NCBI GenBank assembly: GCA_958295915.1
Contig: OY282381.1
Location: 642,722-706,721 of the forward strand
Source of the DNA: an uncultured Caldilineaceae bacterium
GTDB lineage: Bacteria; Chloroflexota; Anaerolineae; Caldilineales; Caldilineaceae
Direction of reading: 5' to 3'
DNA length: 64,000 nt
Of the stretch, positions 34,213-43,364 are shown one piece after another; position 1 is the first letter of the stretch; every line of letters begins with the position of its first letter. Both the position numbers and the translations under genes were made by a program. Below the pieces are notes generated by a model that had not been told where the DNA came from, ran no database searches, and saw only the letters and a list, made by a program, of their open reading frames with translations.

Positions 34213-35466
34213 ATGGAGATATTAGGTGGTCCGCTTTTCGCAGTTGCCGGCGCCGGCGAATCCCACGGACCCGGCGTGACGACGATCGTTTTCGGTTGTC
34301 CGCCGGGGCTTCGCATTCGCAGAGCAGACGTGCAACAGTACCTGGAGCGTCGCCGGCCCGGGAGCAACCGCCACGGCACGACTCGACAAGAGGCGGACAG
34401 AGTGGTCTTGCTCTCCGGTCTATACGCCGAGGGAGAGATCGACCGACTGCTATCCGGGCCTACGATCGCGGTTGGCCATGGAGAGGCCAACTCCGAAACC
34501 GAGAGCTACGAAGAGGGCTACTCCACCGGCGAGCCTATCGCTGCGCTGACGCTCTCCACTTCAAAACGTTCGCGCCACTACGAGCAGTTCGCCGGCCCCG
34601 GGGGTCAAGTACGCCCTGGGCATACGGATTTGGTGAAATATCACAAATCTCAAGGTTTTGTGGACATTCGCGGTGGCGGGCGCTCCAGCTACCGCTCGAC
34701 GATTTCCGATGTCATCGGCGGAGCCATCGCCCGCATCTTTCTGAAAGAGCGGTTCGGCGCCGTCATTCTGTCGTCGATCTCACAGGTCGGCCCCTTACAA
34801 ACGGATCTGAGCCTGGCCCAATATTTTCAGAACAGTATGCCGCAACAGGGATCCCAGACGATCACAGCGGAACGCATCGCCGTGGTGGAGGCCAAACTGG
34901 ACGAGGCGGAAATCCGCTCTCTCGATCCGGAGTTTGCCCAGGAAGCCGGCGATCTGATCAAACGCACTCGCATTTTGGGGGATTCTCTGGGCGCGGCCGT
35001 AGAAGTGGTGGCGGTCAATCCGCCGTCACTGGTGGGCGAGCCTCTGTATCAGAGCCTGAAAGTGCGGTTGATGGGCGCGCTCGGCGGGCTCAATGCGGTC
35101 CAATCCTGCGAAGTGGGTGACGGCGTACGCGTAATTCCCCGGAAGGGCAGCGAGAACAACGACCCCATTCGCCGCAGCGGCTATCAATCAAACAGCCACG
35201 GCGGACTCATCGGCGGAATGACCACCGGTTTGCCGCTGGTGTGCCGGGTCGGTTTCAAGCCCACTTCAACGATCCTGAAGACCCAACAATCTGTGCGCAA
35301 AAATCTGGAAGAGATCGATTTTGCCCTGGAAAAGGGCCGCCACGACCCCTGCGTAGGCGTGCGCGCCGGGGTGACGCTGGAATCCCGCATGGCGATTGAG
35401 TTGATGAACGCAGTATTGATGCATCAGGCAGGCCAAGTGGACGCGGCAAACTTCAAGCTTTTTTAG
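34213..35466 (+). CDS. aroC: Chorismate synthase
   Basis: 417 aa FMN-dependent enzyme making chorismate from EPSP. Seen: AGESHGPG near residue 16, RRRPGSNRHGTTRQEAD, the central GGQVRPGHTDLVKYHKSQGF then DIRGGGRSSYRST, and DPCVGVRAG near the C-terminus. Slightly longer than the usual 360-390 residues, with RPGHTD in place of the common RPGHAD. ATG at 34213. Confidence 0.95.
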   Translation: MEILGGPLFAVAGAGESHGPGVTTIVFGCPPGLRIRRADVQQYLERRRPGSNRHGTTRQEADRVVLLSGLYAEGEIDRLLSGPTIAVGHGEANSETESYEEGYSTGEPIAALTLSTSKRSRHYEQFAGPGGQVRPGHTDLVKYHKSQGFVDIRGGGRSSYRSTISDVIGGAIARIFLKERFGAVILSSISQVGPLQTDLSLAQYFQNSMPQQGSQTITAERIAVVEAKLDEAEIRSLDPEFAQEAGDLIKRTRILGDSLGAAVEVVAVNPPSLVGEPLYQSLKVRLMGALGGLNAVQSCEVGDGVRVIPRKGSENNDPIRRSGYQSNSHGGLIGGMTTGLPLVCRVGFKPTSTILKTQQSVRKNLEEIDFALEKGRHDPCVGVRAGVTLESRMAIELMNAVLMHQAGQVDAANFKLF

Positions 35467-35498
35467 TGTTCAATGCGCCTCTGCCCGCAAGAGGCGCA
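35467..35498 (+). repeat. Hairpin repeat, family A
   Basis: TGTTCAATGC, then GCGCCTC-TGCCCGCAA-GAGGCGC, beginning at the base after the aroC stop and ending 17 bp before the aroKB start. Confidence 0.9.
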
Positions 35499-35515
35499 CC
35501 TTCGGAGCAAGTAGC

Positions 35516-37162
35516 GTGGATACCTTACAGGCTTCTGGAACCGTTCAAACCCTTGACAATCTTGTGGCAGATGGCTGCAACCTGACGATTACCGGCTTTA
35601 TGGGCACGGGCAAAACGACCGTTGGCCGTATGCTGGCGGAGCGACTAGGGCGGCGGCTCGTCGATATGGATGAGCGCATCGAGGCCGAGATGGGGAAGAC
35701 GATTGCGCAGGTCTTCGCCGACGACGGCGAGGAGGTATTCCGTCAGGCAGAAGCCCGACTGTGTCAGGCGCTCGCCCAGGAATCCGAGTTGGTGATCGCC
35801 ACCGGCGGCGGCACGCTGGTGAGTGCGGAGAATCAGCAAGCCTTGGCAGCCAGCGGCCCAGTCATCTGCCTGGTCGCTGGCATCGATACAATATTGCAAC
35901 GGGTCGCGGCATTTGAAGATCGTCCGCTGTTGCCGGGGGATCGGGACGAGAAGCGGCGTAAGATCGAAAGGCTGCTGCTGAGCCGTCGAGCCGCCTATGA
36001 GCGGATTCCTCTGCGCGTGCCAACCGACGACATCGCTCCGACTGTGGTTGTGGAACGGGTCTTGGACATGCTGGCCGGCAACAACGAAATCCCGGATATG
36101 ACTCGCATCTCCGTCCCGACGCCGGCAGGGCGCTATCACATCTGCATTGGCGAGGGGATTCTGAAGCAGGCGGGCCGCTTACTAGCCAATCGCTCTCTGG
36201 CAAAGGGGAAAGCGGCGATCGTCTCCAACTCGGATATTGCCGCCTACTTCGCCGAGGCGCTGAGCGAAAGCCTGCGGCAGGAAGGCTACGCGCCGGTTTT
36301 ATGCCTGACGCCGGAAGGGGAAGCGCATAAAACTCTGGCCACGATTCACAGTCTGTACGACCAATTTGTGGCCGCGGGGTTGGACCGCCACAGCCCCATC
36401 ATCAGCTTGGGCGGCGGTGTCATCGGTGATATGACCGGTTTCGCGGCGGCCACGTATCTGCGGGGCGCGCCATTCGTGCAGATTCCCACATCCTTGCTGG
36501 CGATGGTCGATGCATCCGTCGGCGGCAAGACCGGCGTAGACCTGCCCCAGGGTAAGAACCTGGTGGGGGCGTTCAAGCAGCCAGCGGTTGTGATTATCGA
36601 TCCGGAAGTCCTCTCTGAACTGCCGGGAGAAGAGTTTCGGGCCGGCCTGGCCGAGATCGTAAAGCACGGCATTCTGGGCGCGCCGGAGCTATTCCGGCAG
36701 TTGGAGGAGGAAGGGCCAACGAATCTGGCCCAGATGATCGCCGATGCGGTGCGGGTAAAGGTGGATGTGGTGATAGAGGATCCGTTTGAGCAGGGGCGCC
36801 GCGCGACGCTCAACCTGGGCCACACATTCGGCCACGCCATCGAGCAGGTGAGTGGCTATCGGTTACGGCATGGGGAGGCGGTGGCCATCGGCGCCGTGGC
36901 CGCCACGCGCATGGCAGTGGCCTTGGGGCGCTGCGCGCCGCAGACGGCAACCCGCATCGAGACGTGTCTGGAAAGGTTGGGGCTCCCCACATCCGCCAGC
37001 GGCCTCGATCTGGACGATGTATACGAGATGATGTTCCAGGACAAAAAACGCAAAGGGAAGATATTGCGTTTTATCATTCCCCAGGCGATTGGGGATGTGA
37101 TGATCATCGACGACCCAGGCGCGGAGTGCGTGCAGAAGGCGCTGGCATCGGTGCTGACATAG
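35516..37162 (+). CDS. aroKB: Shikimate kinase / 3-dehydroquinate synthase fusion
   Basis: 548 aa bifunctional enzyme. Residues 1-190: shikimate kinase with Walker A TGFMGTGKTT near 27, VDMDERIE and ATGGGTLVS. Residues from about 195 (an internal ATG lies at 36098): dehydroquinate synthase with SLGGGVIGDMTGFAAATYLR, IPTSLLAMVDASVGGKTGVD, GLAEIVKHGIL and LNLGHTFGHAIEQ (metal ligands Glu/His/His). It performs steps 2 and 5 of the shikimate pathway. GTG start at 35516 with GGAG upstream. Such kinase-synthase fusions are known in some bacteria. Confidence 0.95.
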   Translation: MDTLQASGTVQTLDNLVADGCNLTITGFMGTGKTTVGRMLAERLGRRLVDMDERIEAEMGKTIAQVFADDGEEVFRQAEARLCQALAQESELVIATGGGTLVSAENQQALAASGPVICLVAGIDTILQRVAAFEDRPLLPGDRDEKRRKIERLLLSRRAAYERIPLRVPTDDIAPTVVVERVLDMLAGNNEIPDMTRISVPTPAGRYHICIGEGILKQAGRLLANRSLAKGKAAIVSNSDIAAYFAEALSESLRQEGYAPVLCLTPEGEAHKTLATIHSLYDQFVAAGLDRHSPIISLGGGVIGDMTGFAAATYLRGAPFVQIPTSLLAMVDASVGGKTGVDLPQGKNLVGAFKQPAVVIIDPEVLSELPGEEFRAGLAEIVKHGILGAPELFRQLEEEGPTNLAQMIADAVRVKVDVVIEDPFEQGRRATLNLGHTFGHAIEQVSGYRLRHGEAVAIGAVAATRMAVALGRCAPQTATRIETCLERLGLPTSASGLDLDDVYEMMFQDKKRKGKILRFIIPQAIGDVMIIDDPGAECVQKALASVLT

Positions 37163-37203
37163 GATGGACGAGATGAGATATCACGCGTAGCGCGAGTTTC
37201 CAC

Positions 37204-37650
37204 ATGACGAAAATTCTTGTGCTTCATGGCCCCAACCTGAATCTGCTGGGTATGCGTGAGCGGACGATTTACGGCCACGCAACTCTCGAAACGATCGATC
37301 AGGAATTGATGGCGGCGGCCGGCGCTGAGGATGAAATCCGAACGTTTCAGAGCAATCATGAGGGCGTATTGATCGATGAAATTCACCGTGCTCGGGAGTG
37401 GGCTGACGGCCTGCTGATGAACCCCGGCGCCTTCACCCACTACTCCTACGCCATCCGCGACGCAGTGGCTGGGATAGCTGTGCCAACAGTCGAGGTCCAC
37501 CTGAGCAATGTCCACAGCCGCGAGGAGTTCCGCCACCGCTCAGTGATCGCCCCGGTCTGCGTGGGACAGATCAGCGGTTTCGGCTGGCGCAGTTATCTAC
37601 TCGGATTGCAGGGATTGCTGGCATATCTGGCTGAAAATCGGGCAGAGTGA
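37204..37650 (+). CDS. aroQ: 3-Dehydroquinate dehydratase, type II
   Basis: 148 aa dodecameric-type dehydroquinase. Seen: N-terminal [15 protein letters not shown] with the catalytic tyrosine in [41 protein letters not shown] and [18 protein letters not shown]. Full length. Last gene of the forward aromatic operon; the 8-copy array begins 10 bp after its stop. Confidence 0.96.
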   Translation: MTKILVLHGPNLNLLGMRERTIYGHATLETIDQELMAAAGAEDEIRTFQSNHEGVLIDEIHRAREWADGLLMNPGAFTHYSYAIRDAVAGIAVPTVEVHLSNVHSREEFRHRSVIAPVCVGQISGFGWRSYLLGLQGLLAYLAENRAE

Positions 37651-37660
37651 GTGTTGCATT

Positions 37661-37785
37661 GCGCGCCACTGTAGTAGGGCGCGCCACTGTAGAGCGCGCC
37701 ACTGTAAGGCGCGCCACTGTTAGAGCGCGCCACTGTGTAGGGCGCGCCACTGTAGAGCGCGCCACTGTAGGGCGCGCCACTGTAG
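37661..37785 (+). repeat. Eight-copy tandem array of the family B core
   Basis: GCGCGCCACTGT occurs at 37661, 37679, 37694, 37709, 37725, 37742, 37757 and 37772, separated by 3-6 variable bases (AG, TAG, GTAG, etc.), period 15-18 bp. Neighbouring units can pair GCGCGCC with GGCGCGC. The array ends 14 bp before an extended -10 box, so it lies directly upstream of the promoter for the next gene. Confidence 0.92.
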
Positions 37786-37798
37786 TTCATTCCGACCG

Positions 37799-37807
37799 TG
37801 CTATACT
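37799..37807 (+). promoter_or_regulatory. Extended -10 promoter after the tandem array
   Basis: TGCTATACT fits the TGnTATAAT extended -10 pattern; no good -35, whose place would be the last array unit. The first start codon is 50 bp downstream at 37858. Confidence 0.55.
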
Positions 37808-37857
37808 GATACGGCCTGCGTGCGTCATTCTACCGATTTCTCTCACTACACCTCCAG

Positions 37858-39207
37858 ATGTCCCGATTTCGTTGGCAACTCCTCTGGATGCTCTTGATAC
37901 TGTGCGCGCTGGCCGTGCTGGTCAATGTTTCCAACCGACCCACTGCCACGTCCACGCCGCTACGCGCCTCTTTCGAGCGGAGCGTTCAACGATCTGGCGC
38001 AAGCCTTCCAACCCTTAGCTCTACGGTCGAATCGCCGCCACCTGCCGCCAATTTCTCAACCCTTAGCCGTCCAGGCGAACCGTCGCCCATAGCGGATGCG
38101 GGAACGGTCGTTTTATGGCACAGTTGGGCGGGACGAGACGGTGATGCGCTGGCAGAAATCCTGACCGATTTCCTGCAGAAAAGACCGACCATGCGGGTAG
38201 AGACGCTTTTTGTGGCCTACGGCGACCTGGCTCAGGCCTACACCGATGCGGTGATGGCTGGCGGTGGACCGGATCTGATATTGGCGCCCAACTGGTGGCT
38301 ACAGGAGCTAGTGGCCGCGGATGTCCTGCTACCGCTGGAGAATCGAATCTCCGCGCAGGAACGAACGCAGTTCATCCCGGCCGCCATTGAAAACCTTTCC
38401 TTGGCGGGGGTGTTGTATGGCTTGCCAACCAACTACGAGCTCGTCGCGCTGTATTACAACAAGCGGCTGCTGGATGAGAAAAACCTGCCCCGCACGACGG
38501 AAGATTTCATCGATTTGGCCCTGGCCTCTCCTTCCCAAGGGACTGGCATCTACACAAACTTCTACCACCTGTTCTGGGGCATCCCGGCCTACGGCGGCAG
38601 ACTTTTCGCTGACGACGGCCGCGTGATTCTGGAACAGACATCGGGCGCGGCGGACTTTCTCAGGTGGTTGCTACGAGCCCAAAGCACACCGGGCATTTTC
38701 GTCGATCTGGACTACGGAATGCTCATCGACCGCTTTAAGAAAGAAGAGTACGCCTTTTTCATCGATGGCCCGTGGAGTGTTGGGGAGTTGCGGGAGGTAT
38801 TCGGCGCAGATCTAGGCGTATCTCCTCTGCCGGCCGGTCCTGTGGGGCCGGCCCGCCCCTGGCTGAGCGCTGACGGCGTCTTTCTGAACCCGGCGACCAC
38901 CGCCTACCAACAGGAACTGGCGCTGATGTTAGCCCGACATATGACGAATGCTGAAAGCGCCTCGCTTTTGGCCCAGATCGCCGGCTATCTGCCTGCGCGC
39001 AGGGACGCTGTCCCCGGCATCGATCCGCTGATGGCCGGCTTTATGAGACAAGGCGAGACCGCCATTCCCCAGCCCCACTATACGGAGATGAACGAAGTGT
39101 GGGGGTATGCCGGGGATATGATCGCGAAGGCGCTGAGCGGCGCGGCGCCGGCGGAGGAGGCCGTATTGGAAGCTGCGACGCTCATGAATGAAGCGAACGG
39201 GAAGTAA
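37858..39207 (+). CDS. Extracytoplasmic sugar-type solute-binding protein
   Basis: 449 aa binding protein of the family 1 type with an N-terminal membrane segment (LLWMLLILCALAVLVNV) but no lipobox cysteine, then a Ser/Pro-rich linker, TVVLWHSWAGRDGDALAEIL, GPDLILAPNWWLQELVAADV, LYGLPTNYELVALYYNK and a C-terminal helical lobe. Not next to permease genes, so it may serve the importer at 16994 or another elsewhere, or act as a sensor. A reverse family A repeat is read in frame as PLRASFERSVQRS in the linker (37961-37990). The next gene overlaps by 20 bp. Confidence 0.82.
   Translation: MSRFRWQLLWMLLILCALAVLVNVSNRPTATSTPLRASFERSVQRSGASLPTLSSTVESPPPAANFSTLSRPGEPSPIADAGTVVLWHSWAGRDGDALAEILTDFLQKRPTMRVETLFVAYGDLAQAYTDAVMAGGGPDLILAPNWWLQELVAADVLLPLENRISAQERTQFIPAAIENLSLAGVLYGLPTNYELVALYYNKRLLDEKNLPRTTEDFIDLALASPSQGTGIYTNFYHLFWGIPAYGGRLFADDGRVILEQTSGAADFLRWLLRAQSTPGIFVDLDYGMLIDRFKKEEYAFFIDGPWSVGELREVFGADLGVSPLPAGPVGPARPWLSADGVFLNPATTAYQQELALMLARHMTNAESASLLAQIAGYLPARRDAVPGIDPLMAGFMRQGETAIPQPHYTEMNEVWGYAGDMIAKALSGAAPAEEAVLEAATLMNEANGK
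37961..37990 (-). repeat. Hairpin repeat, family A, reverse, inside a coding sequence
   Basis: On the minus strand GTTGAACGC, TCC-GCTCGAAA-GAGGCGC and GT; the left arm is degenerate. It encodes part of the linker of the binding protein. Confidence 0.75.
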
Positions 39208-40270
39208 CCGGGCAGAGGACAGGACTGGATCTATCTTGCCGACTCAACTTTCTCTGGAGACCCGCCCACAGGAGATTGTGGCGGGCGTGTACGACCGGCT
39301 GCCGTTTCCCAACATTGGCCCGGTGCAGGAGATCGCCTTCGATCTGGGGATCACCGCTCTCGACGGCGATGCGCAGCTACAGGGGTTGGTGATTCAGGGC
39401 TATAGCGGGCATCAACTGCTGTTTGAGCAGCGTTGGTCGGCACGAACCATCTGTCAACGCACAGGCGAGGCGGATTTAAGGATCGAAGCCAACACTGGGT
39501 TGGCTGTCCGCAGTTTGCAATTTCTGCTGCACGGGTACGAACGCCTCTCCCACGTTGACATTACAGCGATAGGCGCACCGCAAGGGGCTACGCTGGCCGA
39601 TGAAGATAGGCAGCGGCAGCGTATACAGGCGCTCTGTCAGGCGCCGGTTGTGTATCACGAACAGAAGACAGACTACTACTTCCCGCTGGCAGGCGCCTGG
39701 TGGGCCATTCAGGCCGGGGACTGGAGCGATCTCCATAAATCAGAGGTGTACAGCCAGCCCTTTGCCGTGGATTTCGTGAAGCTGGGGCCGGCAGGACGAA
39801 CGCATACGGGTGACGGCCGCGCCCTTTCGGATCACTACAGTTGGCATCAGCCGGTATATGCGGCGGCAGGGGGCAAAGTGGCATATCTATGCTTCGATAT
39901 GCCGGATATGGCGCCCGGCGCGATTCCAGACCAAGCGATCATGCGTGGGGATATGCGGCGGATGTTGGGCAATGCGGTGGCGATCAGCCACGCCAACGGG
40001 GAGTTCAGCTACTACGCGCATCTGCAACAGGCCAGTCTGCAGGTACATGAGGGCGAGATGATCCGGCGGGGCAGTCTGTTGGGACGGGTGGGCAACAGCG
40101 GCAATTCGCCGGGGCCGCATCTGCACTTCCATGTGATGAACGGGCCCAATCTGTTCATCGACCAGGGACTGCCGGTCAAGTTCAGCCATTTTCAGGCCGG
40201 TGGTCAGTACTTTGCCGAGCCCATAACGATACCTACCCGCATGATAGTCATCGGGCCGGAACGAACATAA
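39188..40270 (+). CDS. M23-family metallopeptidase domain protein
   Basis: 360 aa protein whose C-terminal half is an M23 (LytM-type) domain: HQPVYAAAGGKVAYLCF, HANGEFSYYAHLQQASL and GRVGNSGNSPGPHLHFHVMN with the HxH zinc motif. The N-terminal ~190 residues show no recognised domain. No signal peptide or membrane segment is visible, unusual for a cell-wall hydrolase, so the start may lie elsewhere or the substrate may be internal. It overlaps the binding protein gene by 20 bp; in-frame alternatives exist downstream (TTG 39236). Confidence 0.8.
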   Translation: MKRTGSNRAEDRTGSILPTQLSLETRPQEIVAGVYDRLPFPNIGPVQEIAFDLGITALDGDAQLQGLVIQGYSGHQLLFEQRWSARTICQRTGEADLRIEANTGLAVRSLQFLLHGYERLSHVDITAIGAPQGATLADEDRQRQRIQALCQAPVVYHEQKTDYYFPLAGAWWAIQAGDWSDLHKSEVYSQPFAVDFVKLGPAGRTHTGDGRALSDHYSWHQPVYAAAGGKVAYLCFDMPDMAPGAIPDQAIMRGDMRRMLGNAVAISHANGEFSYYAHLQQASLQVHEGEMIRRGSLLGRVGNSGNSPGPHLHFHVMNGPNLFIDQGLPVKFSHFQAGGQYFAEPITIPTRMIVIGPERT

Positions 40271-40273
40271 AAG

Positions 40274-40306
40274 GTCGCAATGCGCCTCTGCTCGCAAGAG
40301 GCGCAA
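40274..40306 (+). repeat. Hairpin repeat, family A
   Basis: GGTCGCAATGC, then GCGCCTC-TGCTCGCAA-GAGGCGC, four bases after the peptidase stop. Confidence 0.9.
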
Positions 40307-40358
40307 AGATCGACCCGCAGAAATTCAGCCTATCTCTCGAACGGCGCGCCGAGGTATC

Positions 40359-40820
40359 GTGACGGAAACCCCAAACAGCGAAAACGAACCGAGTGAGATT
40401 GGTCTCCACTTTCAACTGGATGACGATCTGTACGAAGCGCTGGTTGAAGCCCTTGAAGGTGAGAGGGCGATGGCGCTGGCCCTGTATGAGGAGTCGATCA
40501 CCGATGAAGGGGACGAGAAGCCGTCGCTGGAGGCCCGCGTCCTGTTCGATTTAGACCTGCATCTGGAGAACAATCTGCTCCTGGTGTTGTACGGAACGTC
40601 CGTTTTTCCTGATCTCGATAGCGATCCCTTGCACGGCTGGCAACAGACTGGTAAAATACTGCAAACTCTGATCGCAGAAGGGCTTTGGCTGGACGAAATC
40701 GCGGCGACGGCAGAGGACGAACTGGTTCTAATCCTGAGCCGGAATCACAAACCGCAGTTGTATATGATTGTGAGTGGCTGGTCTATCGAGGAGTGGGAGA
40801 GGCTGCCTGGCGAGCAATAA
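40359..40820 (+). CDS. Acidic protein of unknown function
   Basis: 153 aa, strongly acidic (many Asp/Glu), no membrane segment. GTG start at 40359 with no clear Shine-Dalgarno. Patterns such as FDLDLHLENNLLLVLYGTS and WSIEEWERLPGEQ do not match a family I know. Codon use looks like its neighbours, and the reading frame is clean, so I treat it as a gene. Downstream, 40821-41017 has no gene but contains a GCGGGCGGGACGCCCCC hairpin-like stretch and a GCCCTC/GAGGGC hairpin at 40901-40925. Confidence 0.6.
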   Translation: MTETPNSENEPSEIGLHFQLDDDLYEALVEALEGERAMALALYEESITDEGDEKPSLEARVLFDLDLHLENNLLLVLYGTSVFPDLDSDPLHGWQQTGKILQTLIAEGLWLDEIAATAEDELVLILSRNHKPQLYMIVSGWSIEEWERLPGEQ

Positions 40821-41017
40821 TCCCCGCCCCGGGGCAGACTCCCTTTTCAACGGGGATAGGGCGGGCGGGACGCCCCCAGGAGCAACCCTTTCCTTTTCAG
40901 GCCCTCGCCATTGTCAGGGAGGGCGCGGCTGTTTCCGTGCGCCAACCGATCCTCCTTCCGAAAACGGGGGGAGTTAGAGAGAATTAACAGTTACGACCCG
41001 ACAGGGGAGGTTTTGCC

Positions 41018-41590
41018 ATGACAATTTTGACTGCCATGAACATCGCCCAGACAGATGACAATCGCTGGAAAGTGTTACTGTACGCGGGAGGGGCTACGGT
41101 GGTAGTCGTCCTCCTGATGATTTTGCTGATAGGCGTGCCGTTCTTACCGGTTCTGCTGGGCATTCTGATCGGCGCGGCGCCGCTGGTGGGCTACGATCTG
41201 GCCAGAGGCGTGTTGGGCGTCGACTGGCGGCCGGTCATCGCCGGCCTGATCGGCAACATTCTTTTTGTTGCTGGTTTCTTTGTGCCAGGGGAGGCTTACG
41301 GTCTGGTTGTAGCCATCGTGGGCATCCTTTCGATGATTTTGTGGCCGATTGTGGTCGGGGCGATGAGCCCGAATCAGTCGGTGGGCAAACTTCTTCTCGC
41401 CAGTCTGATCGGCCTCGTTCTGGGGATCATAGTGGTGGTGGCGGTGGTCATCCCGCTTTTCGGTCAGAATCCGTATAGCTGGCTTCGTGTCGCCGCCATT
41501 TTGTTATGGGCCGTATGGGGCGGCGCCGTTGGCGCGGCGCTGAGCGGGTTCAATCTGACCCAGATGGCTCGCGGGCTGGGGCGGCGCTGA
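41018..41590 (+). CDS. Polytopic membrane protein, unknown function
   Basis: 190 aa with about five hydrophobic segments (ATVVVVLLMILLIGVPFL, IAGLIGNILFVAGFFV, GLVVAIVGILSMILWPIVVG, LLLASLIGLVLGIIVVVAVV, AAILLWAVWGGAVGAAL). ATG at 41018 is preceded by GGGGAGG, a strong RBS. No family recognised. It is followed 118 bp later by the PucR-type regulator gene. Confidence 0.75.
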   Translation: MTILTAMNIAQTDDNRWKVLLYAGGATVVVVLLMILLIGVPFLPVLLGILIGAAPLVGYDLARGVLGVDWRPVIAGLIGNILFVAGFFVPGEAYGLVVAIVGILSMILWPIVVGAMSPNQSVGKLLLASLIGLVLGIIVVVAVVIPLFGQNPYSWLRVAAILLWAVWGGAVGAALSGFNLTQMARGLGRR

Positions 41591-41708
41591 ACGCCTGGAG
41601 CAAATAGACGACGAATGGCCGCGCTGATTCGATTCTGTACGGATTGGCAGCGGGATTTCCTGCTGTGGCGCTGGACGCAGATCTATACGGTACTGACTGG
41701 TTTCGCTG

Positions 41709-43364
41709 ATGTATCGGGATGCGACAACTCTTGACGATGTCTACCGATTGGCTTTGCCGAAAGGATCTCAGATTCTGTTTGGTAAAGAGCTGCTGGATCG
41801 TCCAGTCAGTTGGGCCTGTAGTTTGCGCCCCAGCCCGCCGGCTTTTCCGAATCTCGCCGGCGAAGAGTTGGCGCTGATCGATATGGAGGACCTGCGGCAA
41901 CTGGATCCGCAGATGCGTCTGGATCATGTCGTGAACGGCCTACACCAGGCCGGTATCACTGCCATTGGCGTGTTGGGCGAGACGCCGGAGAACATCATTG
42001 CCGTCGCCGAGGAAAATCAGGTTCCTCTGATAGCCCTGGCCGACTCCGAATCCCTGTTGACCGTCGAACGGACGGTTATCCGTCTGATCGTTGATCGAGG
42101 AGGCTACCTGGCGGCCAAAGCCGCGGATCTGCAACGGGAACTGACACAAATTGAACTGGACGGCGGCGACCTTGAGGTGGTGGCGCACCGTCTGGCGCGG
42201 TTCTCCGAACAGCCGGTGCTCTTTTTGAAAGATGAGGGCACACCGATAGCCTCTGCCGGTCTGGAAGAATTGACCGAACAGCACAAACAGCGCGTCCTGA
42301 CATCTCTACCCAGCCGCACGACTTTGCGCAGCTGGCTCGCCGCTGAATTCGGCCCGGAACTCGCCGAAACCACAGAATTGACAGGCATCATCCAGATCGA
42401 TACCAAGCAGCGTTTTCGCCAGATGGTGGTCAGCCCGGTGATCGTCGGCGAACGAATCGAAGGCTATTGCCTTCTGCTGCGCTGGAGGCCTGGCCAATCA
42501 GAGGAAGTCTCGACAGTCGAAAGGCTGGCAGTGTTGCAGGGAGCTGGGGCGGCCGCGCTGGCATGGAGCCGCGCGCACGCGGTCGGGGCCGTCGAAGAAA
42601 AGATGCGGGCTGTGTTTCTGGATGAGTTGTTGGCAACAGAAATTGCCGACGAGGAGGCGTGGATTCAGCGTGGGCACTCCTTGGGATTCGACCTGATCCG
42701 ACCGCACACAGCCTGGATGATCCAAGCCGAAGGTATCCAGGATTGGCCGAATGCGCTCCGGCAATACCTGGCGGAGAGACAGGAATCGATCTTGCTCTCT
42801 GTCCGGGCTGAAGTAGCGCTGCTTTTTTGGCCGTCGGACAACTCCAAGAGTGGACGCGAGTTCAAATCGATCGCAAACAACCTCGTCGAGCACTTCTTGG
42901 CTTCATTTCCCAACGCGTCTCTGGTGATCGGCATCGGCAGACCCGGCGCATCCGTGCGGGAGTGGTTGCGCAGTCTGGAGCAGGCTCGGGAAAGCTGGCG
43001 GATGGGAAATTCCTGGCAGGCTTCTCCGGTGACATATTTCGGAGACCTGGGGCTGTATCAACTCCTGACAGGGCTGGGCGGAAATCGGGAAGCGGCCCGA
43101 TTCTTTCGTAAAACGATCGAGCCGCTGATTGAGCATGACGGGAACCGCAATGCAGAGCTGGTCGAAACCCTCGAAGCGTTTTTTGTCTGCCACGGAAACC
43201 TGAGCCAGACAGCGACTTCGCTGCATATCCACCGCAATACACTGACCTACCGACTGGAGCGCATCTCCAACATCACCAGTCTGGATCTGAACGATCCAGA
43301 CGCCCGTTTTTCCCTCCAACTCGGTCTCAAACTGCGACCGGTCATGCAGAACGGCAGTGGCTAG
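41709..43364 (+). CDS. PucR-family transcriptional regulator
   Basis: 551 aa. Seen: an N-terminal PucR domain (TTLDDVYRLALPKGSQILFG ... GLHQAGITAIGVLG), a middle GAF-like region, and a C-terminal PucR helix-turn-helix NLSQTATSLHIHRNTLTYRL. PucR-type proteins sense nutrients and control purine, proline or other catabolic genes. The regulated genes are not obvious here; it is convergent with trpA. Its stop codon lies inside an 11-bp inverted repeat (43354-43413). Confidence 0.88.
   Translation: MYRDATTLDDVYRLALPKGSQILFGKELLDRPVSWACSLRPSPPAFPNLAGEELALIDMEDLRQLDPQMRLDHVVNGLHQAGITAIGVLGETPENIIAVAEENQVPLIALADSESLLTVERTVIRLIVDRGGYLAAKAADLQRELTQIELDGGDLEVVAHRLARFSEQPVLFLKDEGTPIASAGLEELTEQHKQRVLTSLPSRTTLRSWLAAEFGPELAETTELTGIIQIDTKQRFRQMVVSPVIVGERIEGYCLLLRWRPGQSEEVSTVERLAVLQGAGAAALAWSRAHAVGAVEEKMRAVFLDELLATEIADEEAWIQRGHSLGFDLIRPHTAWMIQAEGIQDWPNALRQYLAERQESILLSVRAEVALLFWPSDNSKSGREFKSIANNLVEHFLASFPNASLVIGIGRPGASVREWLRSLEQARESWRMGNSWQASPVTYFGDLGLYQLLTGLGGNREAARFFRKTIEPLIEHDGNRNAELVETLEAFFVCHGNLSQTATSLHIHRNTLTYRLERISNITSLDLNDPDARFSLQLGLKLRPVMQNGSG

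Noticed and set aside
34206..35120. 304-codon forward frame overlapping aroC
   Set aside because: Arg/Gly/Ser-rich composition and no motifs; the overlapping aroC frame is a clear chorismate synthase.
37661..37785. Tandem array considered as a CRISPR
   Set aside because: Repeat core is 12 bp with 3-6 bp linkers; there are no spacers of 25-40 bp and no cas genes.
37593..37790. Open frames through the tandem array reading repeated SGAPYSGALY
   Set aside because: The repeat periodicity alone keeps the frames open; the array has no start signals and lies at a promoter.
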